A stretch of DNA of 64,000 nt from the NCBI GenBank assembly GCA_043728315.1, contig JAYTMT010000016.1:8181-72180 (forward strand), given 5' to 3'. Position numbers and translations under genes: made by a program. Positions 23,690 through 32,678 of the stretch are shown here, one piece after another (position 1 is the first letter of the stretch; every line of letters starts with the position of its first letter). The notes beneath the pieces are model-generated. The model saw only the letters and a list, made by a program, of their open reading frames with translations, was not told where the DNA came from and did no database searches. Source of the stretch: JAAFIP01 sp043728315 (lineage in GTDB: Bacteria > Pseudomonadota > Gammaproteobacteria > Burkholderiales > Burkholderiaceae_C).

Positions 23690-26548
23690 TTACTTAGTTA
23701 AAACAAAACCTTTGAGCTTAGCAAACGCGCCATCCACTAAAGCTTTTTGCTGCTCTTGGTGCAAGTGCGCGTAGCCCGCAGCGGGTGATGCTGAGGCAGC
23801 ACGTCCGCTGTAGCCTAGCTTTTGACCCTCTGTCATGTTCTCGTGGATGTTGTGTTGAATGAAGAACCACGCACCTTGATTTTGCGGCTCGTCTTGGCAC
23901 CACACGATATCCGTTGCGTTGGGGTACTTTTTAAGCTCAGTGGCAAAGGCTTTGTGCGGGAAGGGGTACACCTGCTCCACGCGAATCAGCGCGGTGTCGT
24001 CGTGGCCTTTTTCTTCACGTTTGCGCACCAAATCATAGTAAACCTTGCCCGAGCAAGCCACCACGCGTTTGACCTTTTTCGCATCCAACTCCTTGTTCTC
24101 AGGAATCACCGTTTGGAAGCCGCCCTTGGTGAATTCGCTCAATGGCGAAGCCGCATCTTTGGCGCGCAAGAGCGACTTGGGCGTCATGATGATCAGCGGT
24201 TTCCTGATGTTGCGCACCATCTGGCGGCGTAGCACGTGGAATATTTGGCTGGCCGTGGTGGGCTGCACAATTTGCATATTGGTGTCAGCTGCCAGCTGCA
24301 TGAAGCGCTCTAGGCGCGCCGAGCTGTGCTCTGGGCCCTGGCCCTCATAGCCGTGGGGCAGCATCAAGGTAATGCCGTTCACGCGGCCCCATTTCACTTC
24401 ACCGCTGGCAATGAACTGGTCAATCACCACCTGCGCGCCATTGGCAAAATCACCAAACTGCGCTTCCCAAATCACCAAGGTGTTGGGGTCATTCGAGGCA
24501 TAGCCGTATTCAAAACCGAGCACTGCTTCTTCAGACAGCAGCGAGTCGATAACCACATAGGGCGCTTGGCCATCGGCCACGTTTTGCAGGGGAATATAGG
24601 TGCCCGAATCCCATTTTTCGCGGCTTTGGTCGTGAATGACCGAGTGGCGGTGGGTGAATGTGCCGCGCCCGCAGTCTTCGCCCGACAGGCGCACGGGGTA
24701 GCCGCTGGCCACCAGCGATGCAAAGGCCATGTGCTCGCCCATGCCCCAATCCACCGGAATGTCGCCCCTGCCCATGGCGGCGCGGTCGTCGTAGACTTTT
24801 TTGACCAAGTTGTGTGGCGTGACGCTGGCTGGTATGGTGGTGATGCGCTGGGCAATACGCTTCCATTCGGCCAGTGGAATAGCGGTATCGCCCGCATCGG
24901 TCCATTTTTTGCCCAAATACGGCGACCAATCGACTGCGAATTTGCTTTTGAAATTGGTGATCGTGATGTCTTCGGTGTGGCGGCCTTCGTCAAGCGCAGC
25001 GCGGTAGGCTTTGGCCATGTCATCGCCAATGCTGGCACCCAAGCCTTGGGCCGAGAGCTTGTCGGCATACAGGCGGCGCGTGCCCGGATGTATGGCGATT
25101 TTCTTGTACATCAGCGGCTGGGTGAGCGCGGGGGTGTCTTGCTCGTTGTGGCCGAGTTTTCTAAAGCAAATGATGTCCACCACCACGTCTTTGTTGAACT
25201 TTTGGCGGTATTCCAGCGCCCACTGGCTGCACAGCACCACGGCCTCTGGGTCATCGCCATTGACGTGCAACACAGGTGCTTCCACCATTTTGACCACGTC
25301 GGAGCAGTAAATGGTGGAGCGGGTGTCGCGCGGGTCGCTGGTGGTAAAGCCAATTTGGTTGTTAATCACGATGTGCACCGTGCCGCCCGTGTAGTAGCCA
25401 CGGGTTTGCGCCAGCGCCAGCGTTTCCATGACCACGCCTTGGCCTGCAAAGGCGGCATCGCCGTGGACCAAAATTGGTAACACAGTCGTGCCAATGGCAT
25501 CGCCACGCCGATCCATGCGGGCGCGCACACTGCCTTCCACCACAGGGTTGACGATTTCAAGGTGAGAGGGGTTGAACGCCAAGGTGAGGTGCACAGCGCC
25601 GCCGGGGGTGGTCACGTCCGATGAAAAACCTTGGTGGTATTTCACATCGCCCGATGGCAAGTCTTCGGGGGCGGTGTGGTCGAATTCGGCGAACAAATCT
25701 TTGGGCATTTTGCCCAGCGTGTTCACCAGCACATTCAAGCGGCCGCGGTGGGCCATGCCGATTACCACCTCTTGCACACCCGCCACGCCAGCTTTTTGCA
25801 CCAGCTCGTCCATCGAGGTGATAAAGCTCTCGCCACCTTCTAATGAGAAGCGTTTTTGCCCCACGTATTTGGTGTGCAGGTAGCGCTCTAGGCCTTCGGC
25901 GGCGGTGAGCGTTTGCAAAATATTCTTTTTTTGCTCGGTATTGAAGCTGGGCTTGCTGCGGATGGATTCGAGCTTTTGCTGCCACCAGCGTTTTTCGTCT
26001 TGGTTGGTGGAATACATGAATTCCACGCCAATCGTGCCGCAGTAGGTCTCGCGCAGCGCATTCATCAGATCGCGCAGGCTCATGCTCTGCTTGCCAAAAT
26101 AGGTGTTGCTGGTGTCAAACACGGTTTCTTGGTCACTGTCGGAAAAGCCGTAAAAAGCGGGATCCAAATCAGGAATATGCTCGCGCTCTGTGCGCTGCAG
26201 CGGGTCTAGGTTGGCCCAGCGTGCGCCCACGTTGCGGTAGGCGGCAATTAATTGCTGGGCAGCAGTGCGTTTTTTGCCCATGGCGGCATCGGCACTGGCC
26301 ACCACGGTTTTGGTCACGCCCTGCTTGGCGCGCTGGGCGAATGCGTTGATGACAGGAAGGTGAGCCACATCATGCGCGTCGCTTCCGTCGGAGGCGGGCA
26401 CGTGCTGCAGGGCATCAAAGTAACCGCGCCACGAATCGGGCACAGAGCCGGGGTTGGCGAGGTAGTTTTCGTACATTTCCTCGACGTACGGGGCGTTGCC
26501 GCCAAAAAGGTAGGTGTTGCTACCGTAAGCTTGGTATACAGATGACAT
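23690..26548 (-). CDS. odhA: 2-oxoglutarate dehydrogenase E1 component
   Basis: Thiamine diphosphate-dependent decarboxylase of 952 residues, normal length. N-terminal NTYLFGGNAPYVEEMYENYL is the E2-binding segment. Conserved blocks include MAHRGRLNVLVNTLGKMP near 265-282, the ThDP-binding region GDAAFAGQGVVMETLALA near 365 and HNEQDTPALTQPLMYK near 470. GLPHGYEGQGPEHSS-type sequence (LMLPHGYEGQGPEHSSARL) lies near 735. GGAGG lies about 10 nt before the ATG. It is the first gene of the odh group; upstream is a 680-nt region of repeats with no gene. Confidence 0.97.
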   Translation of the reverse strand: MSSVYQAYGSNTYLFGGNAPYVEEMYENYLANPGSVPDSWRGYFDALQHVPASDGSDAHDVAHLPVINAFAQRAKQGVTKTVVASADAAMGKKRTAAQQLIAAYRNVGARWANLDPLQRTEREHIPDLDPAFYGFSDSDQETVFDTSNTYFGKQSMSLRDLMNALRETYCGTIGVEFMYSTNQDEKRWWQQKLESIRSKPSFNTEQKKNILQTLTAAEGLERYLHTKYVGQKRFSLEGGESFITSMDELVQKAGVAGVQEVVIGMAHRGRLNVLVNTLGKMPKDLFAEFDHTAPEDLPSGDVKYHQGFSSDVTTPGGAVHLTLAFNPSHLEIVNPVVEGSVRARMDRRGDAIGTTVLPILVHGDAAFAGQGVVMETLALAQTRGYYTGGTVHIVINNQIGFTTSDPRDTRSTIYCSDVVKMVEAPVLHVNGDDPEAVVLCSQWALEYRQKFNKDVVVDIICFRKLGHNEQDTPALTQPLMYKKIAIHPGTRRLYADKLSAQGLGASIGDDMAKAYRAALDEGRHTEDITITNFKSKFAVDWSPYLGKKWTDAGDTAIPLAEWKRIAQRITTIPASVTPHNLVKKVYDDRAAMGRGDIPVDWGMGEHMAFASLVASGYPVRLSGEDCGRGTFTHRHSVIHDQSREKWDSGTYIPLQNVADGQAPYVVIDSLLSEEAVLGFEYGYASNDPNTLVIWEAQFGDFANGAQVVIDQFIASGEVKWGRVNGITLMLPHGYEGQGPEHSSARLERFMQLAADTNMQIVQPTTASQIFHVLRRQMVRNIRKPLIIMTPKSLLRAKDAASPLSEFTKGGFQTVIPENKELDAKKVKRVVACSGKVYYDLVRKREEKGHDDTALIRVEQVYPFPHKAFATELKKYPNATDIVWCQDEPQNQGAWFFIQHNIHENMTEGQKLGYSGRAASASPAAGYAHLHQEQQKALVDGAFAKLKGFVLTK

Positions 26549-26789
26549 TTGCTGCTGACCTCCGTTTCCCTGTAGGAAACATTAGTTGGATAAAACCTTC
26601 CGCGACACGGCTTAACCGATTGGCGGATGCACTTGTAGCTAGGAAGGGCCTTAAGTCGAACCGTATTGTGGCAGGTTTGGGTGCATTTGTGCGAACTATT
26701 TTGTTCGCGCGCCAGATGGCACAGGTTGCGCTCGGTGCGCTTATTTTGCGCGCTCGCTCAGCGTGTTGGCTATCTCTGCGTTTTGCGCG

Positions 26790-26875
26790 CCCGATCAGCG
26801 TTTTGGCTTTCGCACACTCCCTCATGCTGGAGTACCAGAAATCGGTCGTATGCGAAAGCCAAAACGCTGCTCGGG
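26790..26875. repeat. 25-bp inverted repeat upstream of odhA
   Basis: Left arm starts CCCGATCAGCGTTTTGGCTT and continues to TTCGCA at 26814; the right arm from 26851 begins TGCGAAAGCCAAAACGCTG. The arms pair over 25 nt with one mismatch around a 36-nt loop. It is unrelated in sequence to the other families. Confidence 0.85.
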
Positions 26876-26931
26876 CTATGCTCGCTCTGAGGTTTTTAAT
26901 ACCGCAGGCACGTCACACGTTGTTTGCTAAA

Positions 26932-27000
26932 TACTATATAAATAGTAGCGCAGTATGACCATATGACGCTGACATTGCCACTATTTTTCATGAAAAGTGC
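26932..27000 (+). repeat. Family 1 repeat, copy 6
   Basis: Exact core at 26958-26977, preceded by AATAGTAGCGCAGTATG and followed by the hairpin-like TTTTTCATGAAAAG. It is intergenic. Confidence 0.93.
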
Positions 27001-27108
27001 GAATCTAAGCGTGAAGTAGCTTGCCAGCATGGTGTTGACCCCAGAGGCTGAGCAGTTTTCCAACCGTTCCCAGCAACCACCTCGCGCTGCGGCTAAGCAA
27101 GGCATGAA

Positions 27109-27136
27109 CCACTCGACAAGCTCAGAGCGAACGGGG
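27109..27136 (+). repeat. Partial family 3 repeat (one arm)
   Basis: ACTCGACAAGCTCAGAGCGA and the following ACGGGG match one arm of the CCTTCGACAGGCTCAGGACGA type repeat seen complete in mfd. No second arm is found here. Confidence 0.6.
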
Positions 27137-27185
27137 AACTGGTGACCAAGCTAGGCTTTAAAAACACCAAAAACCATGAATTTTA

Positions 27186-27245
27186 AGGTTTTTTAGCCCA
27201 ATGTCAGTGTCGCGTGGTCATAGTCCACTATTAATTAAGTAGCAC
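27186..27245 (-). repeat. Family 1 repeat, copy 7, at the ispDF stop codon
   Basis: Core on the minus strand at 27199-27218 with three mismatches, flanked by CCACTATTAATTAAG. The TAA stop of ispDF (27231-27233) lies in its A/T-rich end. Confidence 0.8.
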
Positions 27246-28574
27246 CACAGCTGCGGCCTCAATGCTCTGCCCCAAGCCCACGGGGCCGAGTTTTTCGGCT
27301 GTTTTGGCCTTTACGTTCACTTGGCCTGGCGAAATGCCCAATAAATCGGCAATTTTGGCGCGCATAGCGGGAATGTGGGGGGCCATTTTGGGGGCTTGGG
27401 CCGTGATGGTGCAGTCGATGTTGCCAATGGTGTAGCCCGCAGCGCCCACCCGCTTGGCCGCTTCTGCCAGCAATACAGCCGAATCTGCGCCTGCAAACTG
27501 GGCATCGGTGTCGGGAAAATGCTGGCCAATGTCGCCCAAAGCCGCGGCACCCAGCAGCGCGTCAACGATAGCGTGCAGCAGCACATCGGCATCTGAATGG
27601 CCCCACAGGCCTTTGTCAAAAGGGATGTGCACCCCGCCAATGATCAGCATGCGCCCCGGCACCAGCGCGTGTGTGTCCCAGCCTTGGCCTATTCGCAATT
27701 GCATGGTTTTGTGCTTTCTGCTTTGCAAAATCGCTTCGGCGAGTGCAAAATCTTCTGGATATGTGACTTTGAAGTTTTGGGCGCTGCTGGGCACTAATTT
27801 GGCAAACTGGCCCATGGCCTCCATGGCGCTGGCCTCGTCGGTAACCGCTGTGTCTGCGCTTAGCAGCGCCTGCGCCAATGCGCCCAAGCGAAACATTTGC
27901 GGCGTGTGCGCCAGCCACTTGTCTGCTCTGGCAATGGTAGCGGTAATTGAACCCTGGGCGCCCACTTTCAGGGTGTCGGGCAAAGCCAGCGCCAAAATCG
28001 CGCCCACTGGGTGCTGGCCACAGGCGTCAATCAATGCGTCAATCTGCGCGGGGGTCACCAAGCAGCGCGCGGCATCGTGCACCAGCACCCAGTCTTGCGC
28101 CCTCGCCCCGCAGCCTGCCAAGGCTTGCAGCCCTGCGCGCACCGTGAGCGCGCGTGAGGCGCCGCCCACCTGCGCCGTGCCCAGGTGCGGCGCCCATGCA
28201 GCTGGCACATGCGGGCGCACCAAATCGTCAAAATGCACATCATCAGCCGCCAACACCACCAAACAGTGCACCACCCGCTGCACCTGCGCAAAAGCGGCCA
28301 ATGTGTGCGCCACCATAGGCTGGCCTGCTATGCTTTGGTATTGCTTGTGCAGCGCCGGCCCTGCGGTATTGCTTGGAATATTACCTGAAGCATTACCTGA
28401 ACCATCGGCCAAACCACTGGCCAAACTAGCGCCCAGTCCACCCGCTGAAACACTGCCTGCCAAGCGCCCGGCGCCTGCGCGGCTGCCACTGCCCGCACAG
28501 GGAATCAGTGCGTAATAGCGCGGTGGCCCGGTGGCCGTGTCGATGGATACAGAAAGTGGGGGTGAAAATTGCAT
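27231..28574 (-). CDS. ispDF: Fused IspD-IspF: MEP cytidylyltransferase and MECDP synthase
   Basis: One 447-residue reading frame joins two MEP-pathway enzymes. The IspD half (about 1-285) has ALIPCAGSGSRAGAG and KQYQSIAGQPMVAHTL; the IspF half starts with MQLRIGQGWDTHALVPGRML and contains GHSDADVLLHAIVDALLGA and a C-terminal KAKTAEKLGPVGLGQ. The junction ILQSRKHKT-MQLRIG has no linker, so it looks like a stop-codon loss between adjacent genes. A 38-residue Gly/Ala/Ser-rich insertion separates the active-site Arg (about 32) and Lys (about 77), which are normally only seven residues apart. Met after the Arg is replaced by Ala. Fusions are common in Alpha- and Epsilonproteobacteria but unusual for Burkholderiales. 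Confidence 0.93.
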   Translation of the reverse strand: MQFSPPLSVSIDTATGPPRYYALIPCAGSGSRAGAGRLAGSVSAGGLGASLASGLADGSGNASGNIPSNTAGPALHKQYQSIAGQPMVAHTLAAFAQVQRVVHCLVVLAADDVHFDDLVRPHVPAAWAPHLGTAQVGGASRALTVRAGLQALAGCGARAQDWVLVHDAARCLVTPAQIDALIDACGQHPVGAILALALPDTLKVGAQGSITATIARADKWLAHTPQMFRLGALAQALLSADTAVTDEASAMEAMGQFAKLVPSSAQNFKVTYPEDFALAEAILQSRKHKTMQLRIGQGWDTHALVPGRMLIIGGVHIPFDKGLWGHSDADVLLHAIVDALLGAAALGDIGQHFPDTDAQFAGADSAVLLAEAAKRVGAAGYTIGNIDCTITAQAPKMAPHIPAMRAKIADLLGISPGQVNVKAKTAEKLGPVGLGQSIEAAAVVLLN

Positions 28575-28661
28575 AGACTTGAACTATACCCTGCTGGCTT
28601 GGGCGCTTTAGATGCCAGTAACACACGTAAGCAAATCTTTTTGCTTGAGCGTGGCAGCACA

Positions 28662-28732
28662 TAAATACTATTAATTTAATAGCGAACTATGACCATATGA
28701 CGATGACATTGCACATATTTTCTGTAAACTTC
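28662..28732 (+). repeat. Family 1 repeat, copy 8
   Basis: Core 28692-28711 with one mismatch, preceded by the palindrome TATTAATTTAATA and GCGAACTATG and followed by TATTTTCTGTAAACTT. It shows the full layout of the family: A/T palindrome, core, A/T hairpin. Confidence 0.92.
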
Positions 28733-28903
28733 AGTTTTTTAGGCTTGTATAGGCTGCCAGAGGCCTCTTAACCTTTGTGAAGCCTGCATAAACTCTGCGA
28801 AGCCTGCATAAAACCATAGAAACCCACGCCTAAGAAACACACGCAATAGAAACCCATACATGCCGCCAGTTTGCCTTGATAGGCTTAAAATTGGCGCTTA
28901 CAC

Positions 28904-28934
28904 CACCCCCTGACCCGCGTCATGGGGTGTTTTT
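28904..28934 (+). terminator. Intrinsic terminator in the mfd leader
   Basis: CACCCCCTGA (28904-28913) pairs with TCATGGGGTG (28920-28929) with one mismatch around CCCGCG, followed by TTTTT. It points toward mfd and ends only about 30 nt before its start, so it either ends a short plus-strand leader transcript or regulates mfd by attenuation. Confidence 0.7.
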
Positions 28935-28964
28935 GCGTTTTCATCTGCCTTGAGGCTTCTCTTA

Positions 28965-31900
28965 GTGCAACTCCCTAAACTCTACCCGGCCAAGCGCCAT
29001 GCCTTGCCCCGCCCTATCAGCTGCGCCGATTCTGCCCTGTTGGCTGCACTGGCCCAGCGCGAAAAAGCTGCTGGCAAGCTCACCGCCATCGTCACCGCTG
29101 ACGCCACCGACGCACAGCGCATCAGCGCCGAGCTGGCGTTTTTTGCGCCAGACATACGCTGCGTGATTTTCCCAGACTGGGAAACCCTGCCCTACGACAG
29201 CTTTTCGCCGCACCAAGATTTGATCAGTGAGCGCTTGGCCACGCTGTGGCGCATATCCAATGGTGCGCGCAATGGCGGCAAAGATGCCGCCGATGTGGTG
29301 CTCATCCCCGCCACCACGGCGCTCTACCGCGTGGCGCCCCCGAGCTTTTTGGCAGGCTACACCTTCCATTTCAAGGTCAAACAAAAACTCGATGAGGCCA
29401 AGTTCAAAGCCCAGCTCACGCTTGCGGGCTACACCCATGTCACCCAAGTATCCAGCCCGGGTGAATATGCCGTGCGCGGCGGGTTGATTGATTTGTTCCC
29501 CATGGGCAGCTTGGTGCCCTACCGCGTGGATTTGTTTGACGACGAGGTGGACAGTATCCGCACCTTTGACCCCGACAGCCAGCGCAGCCTCTATCCAGTG
29601 CCCGAGGTGCGCCTGCTGCCCGGGCGCGAGTTCCCCATGGACGATGCGGCGCGGGCTAAGTTTAGGAGCCGCTGGCGCGAGCTCTTGGAAGGCGACCCAA
29701 CTAAGAGCCGCATTTACAAAGACATGGGCAATGGCGTGGCCACAGCGGGCATTGAGTATTATTTGCCGCTGTTTTTTGACGAAACTGCCACGGTGTTTGA
29801 CTATATTGGCCAAGCCGCTACGCTGGTGCTGCATGGCGACTTAGAAGGCGCGTTCATGCGCTTTTGGCAAGACGCGCAAGAGCGCTACCGCTTGGTGCGC
29901 GGCGACCCTGAGCGGCCTACGCTTGCGCCCGAGGCGCTGTTTTTGTCGGCCGAGCAGTTTTATGCCAAGGCCAACCCCATGGCGCAGTTGGCGATTCGGC
30001 CAACGCCTACAGAGGCCGTGAATCCTATTCGTCCCGATACCTCACCCTCCGTTCAGCCTGAGCCTGTCGAAGGGTTCGCGAATCCTTCGACAGGCTCAGG
30101 ACGAAGGGGGGGTGAGGTCAATCAAGCGGGGAATGAAGCGGGGAATGAAGCCAATCAAGCGACCAACTACAACTCAGAAACAGCTTTTGTAGAATTCGCC
30201 ACCCTGCCCGCGCTGGCCGCGCAGCGCGGCATGGAAGAGCCGCTTTCCCTGCTGAAGTCGCACGTAGTAGGCTCTAAAAACCGTATTTTGCTCTTGGCCG
30301 AATCCGATGGGCGGCGCGAGAGTTTGCTTGATTTCCTCAGGGCCAGCCACGTCACACCGCCAGTGTTTGACTCGTTGGAAGACTTTTTAACCAGTAACGA
30401 GCGCATTGGCATGGCCACTGCGTCTTTGCATGCAGGCTTTGCTTGGTTAGACCAGGGCATTGACTTGGTGACCGAGACCGAGCTATTTGCAGTAAGCGGC
30501 GCGGCCCGCAGGCGCAATAAAAAGCAAGAGCAAGTCACCGATGTGCAGGCGCTCATCAAAGACTTGGCCGAGCTCAATGTGGGCGACCCCGTGGTGCACA
30601 GCCAGCACGGCATTGGCCGCTACAAAGGCTTGGTGAACATGGATGTGGGCCAAAAAATGCCCGATGGCAGCCCGGCCATGCAAGAGTTTTTGCACCTCGA
30701 ATACGCCGACGATGCCACGCTCTATGTGCCCGTGAGCCAGCTGCACCAAATCAGCCGCTACACCGGGGTGAGCGCCGAAGAAGCTCCCCTGCACCGCTTG
30801 GGCTCTGGCCAATGGGAAAAAGCCAAGCGCCGCGCCGCCGAGCAGGTGCGCGACAGCGCCGCCGAGCTGCTCAACATATATGCCCGCCGGGCCGCCCGCC
30901 AAGGCCATTCGTTTCGCTATTCGCCGCAAGACTACGAAACTTTTGCCAACGATTTTGGGTTTGAAGAAACCGCCGACCAGCGCTCGGCCATTCATTGCGT
31001 TATACAAGACATGGTCTCGCCCCGCCCAATGGACAGGCTGGTCTGCGGCGATGTGGGTTTTGGTAAAACCGAGGTGGCGCTGCGCGCTGCATTCATTGCC
31101 GTGACGGGCGGCAAACAAGTGGCCATATTAGCGCCCACCACCCTGCTGGCCGAGCAGCACTACGCCACACTCACTGACCGTTTCAGCAAATGGCCAGTCA
31201 AAGTGATGGAGATGAGCCGCTTTCGCAGCGCCAAAGAAATCACTGCCGCCGTCAAAGGCTTGGCTGATGGCAGCGTGGACATTGTGGTGGGTACCCACAA
31301 GCTGCTTAGCGCCAGCGTGAAATACAAAGACCTCGGCTTACTCATCATCGACGAGGAGCACCGCTTTGGCGTGCGCCACAAGGAGGCCATGAAGGCCATG
31401 CGCGCCGAGGTGGATGTGCTCACGCTCACTGCCACACCCATACCACGCACCATGGGCATGGCGCTCGAGGGTTTGCGAGATTTATCGGTGATAGCCACCG
31501 CCCCGCAACGCCGCCTTGCTATCAAAACATTTGTGCGCACCGAGGGCACGGGTGTGATTCGCGAGGCGGTGCTGCGCGAGCTCAAGCGCGGTGGGCAGGT
31601 TTACTTTTTGCACAACGAGGTGGACACCATAGAAAACCGCCGTGCCAAGCTAGAAGAAATATTGCCCGAAGCACGCATTGCCGTGGCGCACGGCCAAATG
31701 CCCGAGCGCCAGCTAGAGCGGGTGATGAAAGATTTTGTGGCGCAGCGCTATAACCTCTTGCTGTGCTCCACCATCATCGAAACCGGCATCGACGTGCCCA
31801 CGGCCAACACCATTGTGATGAGCCGTGCTGATAAGTTTGGCCTGGCCCAGCTGCACCAGCTGCGTGGCCGCGTGGGCCGCAGCCACCACCAAGCCTACGC

Positions 31901-32630
31901 CTACTTGATGGTGCCCGATATTGAAAGCCTCACCAAGCACGCCAGCCAGCGGCTAGAAGCCATCCAGCAAATGGAGGAGCTTGGCAGCGGCTTTTATTTG
32001 GCCATGCACGACCTAGAGATTCGCGGCGCAGGTGAGGTGCTGGGCGAAAACCAGAGCGGGAATATGCTGGAGATTGGTTTTCAGCTCTACAACGAGATGC
32101 TGACCGAGGCGGTAAGCTCGCTCAAAGCAGGCCGAGAGCCCGATTTACTAGCCCCCCTGCATGCCACCACCGAAATCAACCTACACGCCCCCGCCCTGCT
32201 GCCCAGCGACTACTGCGGTGATGTACATCTGCGTCTGAGCTTTTACAAAAAGCTGGCCACGGCCAAAACGGCAGACCAAATCGACGGGTTGCTGGAAGAA
32301 ATAGTGGACCGCTTTGGCAAGCTCCCCCCCGCCGCGCAAACCCTCATTGATGTACACCGCCTGCGTGTGCTAGCCCGCCCCTACGGCGTGGTCAAAGTCG
32401 ATGCAGCCCCGGGCGTGACCACCATCAGCTTCAAAAAAGACCCGCCCATTGATGCCATGGCCATCATCCATTTGATTCAAAAAAACAAACACATCAAACT
32501 GGCCAGCAACGACAAACTGCGCATAGAGCGCGAACTGCCTGACCCAGTAGCCCGCGCCCAGATTGTGCGCGATGTGCTGCGCAGCTTGGGGCAGCCCAAG
32601 GTGCAGGAAGTAGCGGCAATTGCCATATGA
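28965..32630 (+). CDS. mfd: Transcription-repair coupling factor Mfd with in-frame repeat insertion
   Basis: Mfd removes stalled RNA polymerase and recruits UvrA. The order of domains is a UvrB-like N-terminus (IFPDWETLPYDSFSPHQDLI), the RNA polymerase-interacting CarD-like domain (DPVVHSQHGIGRYKGLV) and the RecG-like translocase with Walker A GDVGFGKTEVALRAAF and DEEH box IIDEEHRFGVRHKEAM. A TRCF C-terminal domain follows. I place the start at GTG 28965 (VQLPKLYPAKRHAL) because TTGAGG lies 10 nt before it; the TTG at 28950 is part of that ribosome binding site. About 1221 residues, some 70 more than E. coli Mfd. Part of the excess is residues 358-385 (SVQPEPVEGF...STGSGRRGG), encoded by a complete family 3 palindrome, followed by the short repeat QAGNEAGNEANQA. 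Confidence 0.95.
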   Translation: MQLPKLYPAKRHALPRPISCADSALLAALAQREKAAGKLTAIVTADATDAQRISAELAFFAPDIRCVIFPDWETLPYDSFSPHQDLISERLATLWRISNGARNGGKDAADVVLIPATTALYRVAPPSFLAGYTFHFKVKQKLDEAKFKAQLTLAGYTHVTQVSSPGEYAVRGGLIDLFPMGSLVPYRVDLFDDEVDSIRTFDPDSQRSLYPVPEVRLLPGREFPMDDAARAKFRSRWRELLEGDPTKSRIYKDMGNGVATAGIEYYLPLFFDETATVFDYIGQAATLVLHGDLEGAFMRFWQDAQERYRLVRGDPERPTLAPEALFLSAEQFYAKANPMAQLAIRPTPTEAVNPIRPDTSPSVQPEPVEGFANPSTGSGRRGGEVNQAGNEAGNEANQATNYNSETAFVEFATLPALAAQRGMEEPLSLLKSHVVGSKNRILLLAESDGRRESLLDFLRASHVTPPVFDSLEDFLTSNERIGMATASLHAGFAWLDQGIDLVTETELFAVSGAARRRNKKQEQVTDVQALIKDLAELNVGDPVVHSQHGIGRYKGLVNMDVGQKMPDGSPAMQEFLHLEYADDATLYVPVSQLHQISRYTGVSAEEAPLHRLGSGQWEKAKRRAAEQVRDSAAELLNIYARRAARQGHSFRYSPQDYETFANDFGFEETADQRSAIHCVIQDMVSPRPMDRLVCGDVGFGKTEVALRAAFIAVTGGKQVAILAPTTLLAEQHYATLTDRFSKWPVKVMEMSRFRSAKEITAAVKGLADGSVDIVVGTHKLLSASVKYKDLGLLIIDEEHRFGVRHKEAMKAMRAEVDVLTLTATPIPRTMGMALEGLRDLSVIATAPQRRLAIKTFVRTEGTGVIREAVLRELKRGGQVYFLHNEVDTIENRRAKLEEILPEARIAVAHGQMPERQLERVMKDFVAQRYNLLLCSTIIETGIDVPTANTIVMSRADKFGLAQLHQLRGRVGRSHHQAYAYLMVPDIESLTKHASQRLEAIQQMEELGSGFYLAMHDLEIRGAGEVLGENQSGNMLEIGFQLYNEMLTEAVSSLKAGREPDLLAPLHATTEINLHAPALLPSDYCGDVHLRLSFYKKLATAKTADQIDGLLEEIVDRFGKLPPAAQTLIDVHRLRVLARPYGVVKVDAAPGVTTISFKKDPPIDAMAIIHLIQKNKHIKLASNDKLRIERELPDPVARAQIVRDVLRSLGQPKVQEVAAIAI
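30040..30118. repeat. Family 3 palindromic repeat inserted in frame in mfd
   Basis: Arms CCTGAGCCTGTCGAAGG (30057-30073) and CCTTCGACAGGCTCAGG (30084-30100) are perfect complements around a 10-nt loop, and outer flanks CCTCACCC / GGGTGAGG also pair. It is translated within mfd as SVQPEPVEG and PSTGSGRRGG. Repeats of this type are, from general knowledge, widespread in Proteobacteria and often lie in frame in genes. Confidence 0.9.
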
Positions 32631-32657
32631 TTGGATAGGCACTTATAATTGCGCAAT
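32620..32657 (+). promoter_or_regulatory. Promoter and candidate operator of vapBC cassette 1
   Basis: TTGCCA (32620-32625) and TATAAT (32644-32649) are separated by 18 nt. The -35 box overlaps the last codons of mfd. The perfect palindrome ATTGCGCAAT (32648-32657) overlaps the -10 box, a typical place for autorepression by an antitoxin-toxin complex. Confidence 0.6.
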
Positions 32658-32678
32658 CAATCATCTTTGGAGCTGACT

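Larger units (their letters stand above)
26549..27230. other. Gene-free 680-nt region of repeats between ispDF and odhA
   Basis: The region holds a large hairpin (26790-26875), a small hairpin GCGAAC-TATTTT-GTTCGC near 26691-26708, two opposite family 1 repeats (copies 6 and 7) about 240 nt apart and a partial family 3 repeat (27109-27136). Short open frames here are not gene-like. The odhA promoter must be in the part nearest 26549. Confidence 0.6.
28575..28964. other. Gene-free 390-nt region between divergent ispDF and mfd
   Basis: It contains family 1 copy 8, a 14-bp direct repeat GAAGCCTGCATAAA at 28779-28792 and 28799-28812, imperfect repeats of AGAAACCCA around 28818-28856 and an intrinsic terminator just before mfd. 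Both promoters must lie here, but I see no unambiguous -35/-10 pair. Confidence 0.6.

Noticed and set aside
26520..26825. 101-codon minus-strand frame upstream of odhA
   Set aside because: It covers the odhA start and hairpin sequence, has no family resemblance and overlaps the odhA ribosome binding site.
27454..28515. 353-codon plus-strand frame opposite ispDF
   Set aside because: Shadow of ispDF, whose minus-strand product has clear IspD and IspF motifs.
28779..28856. Short direct repeats before mfd as a CRISPR remnant
   Set aside because: Only two 14-bp units and no regular spacers; no cas genes in the window.
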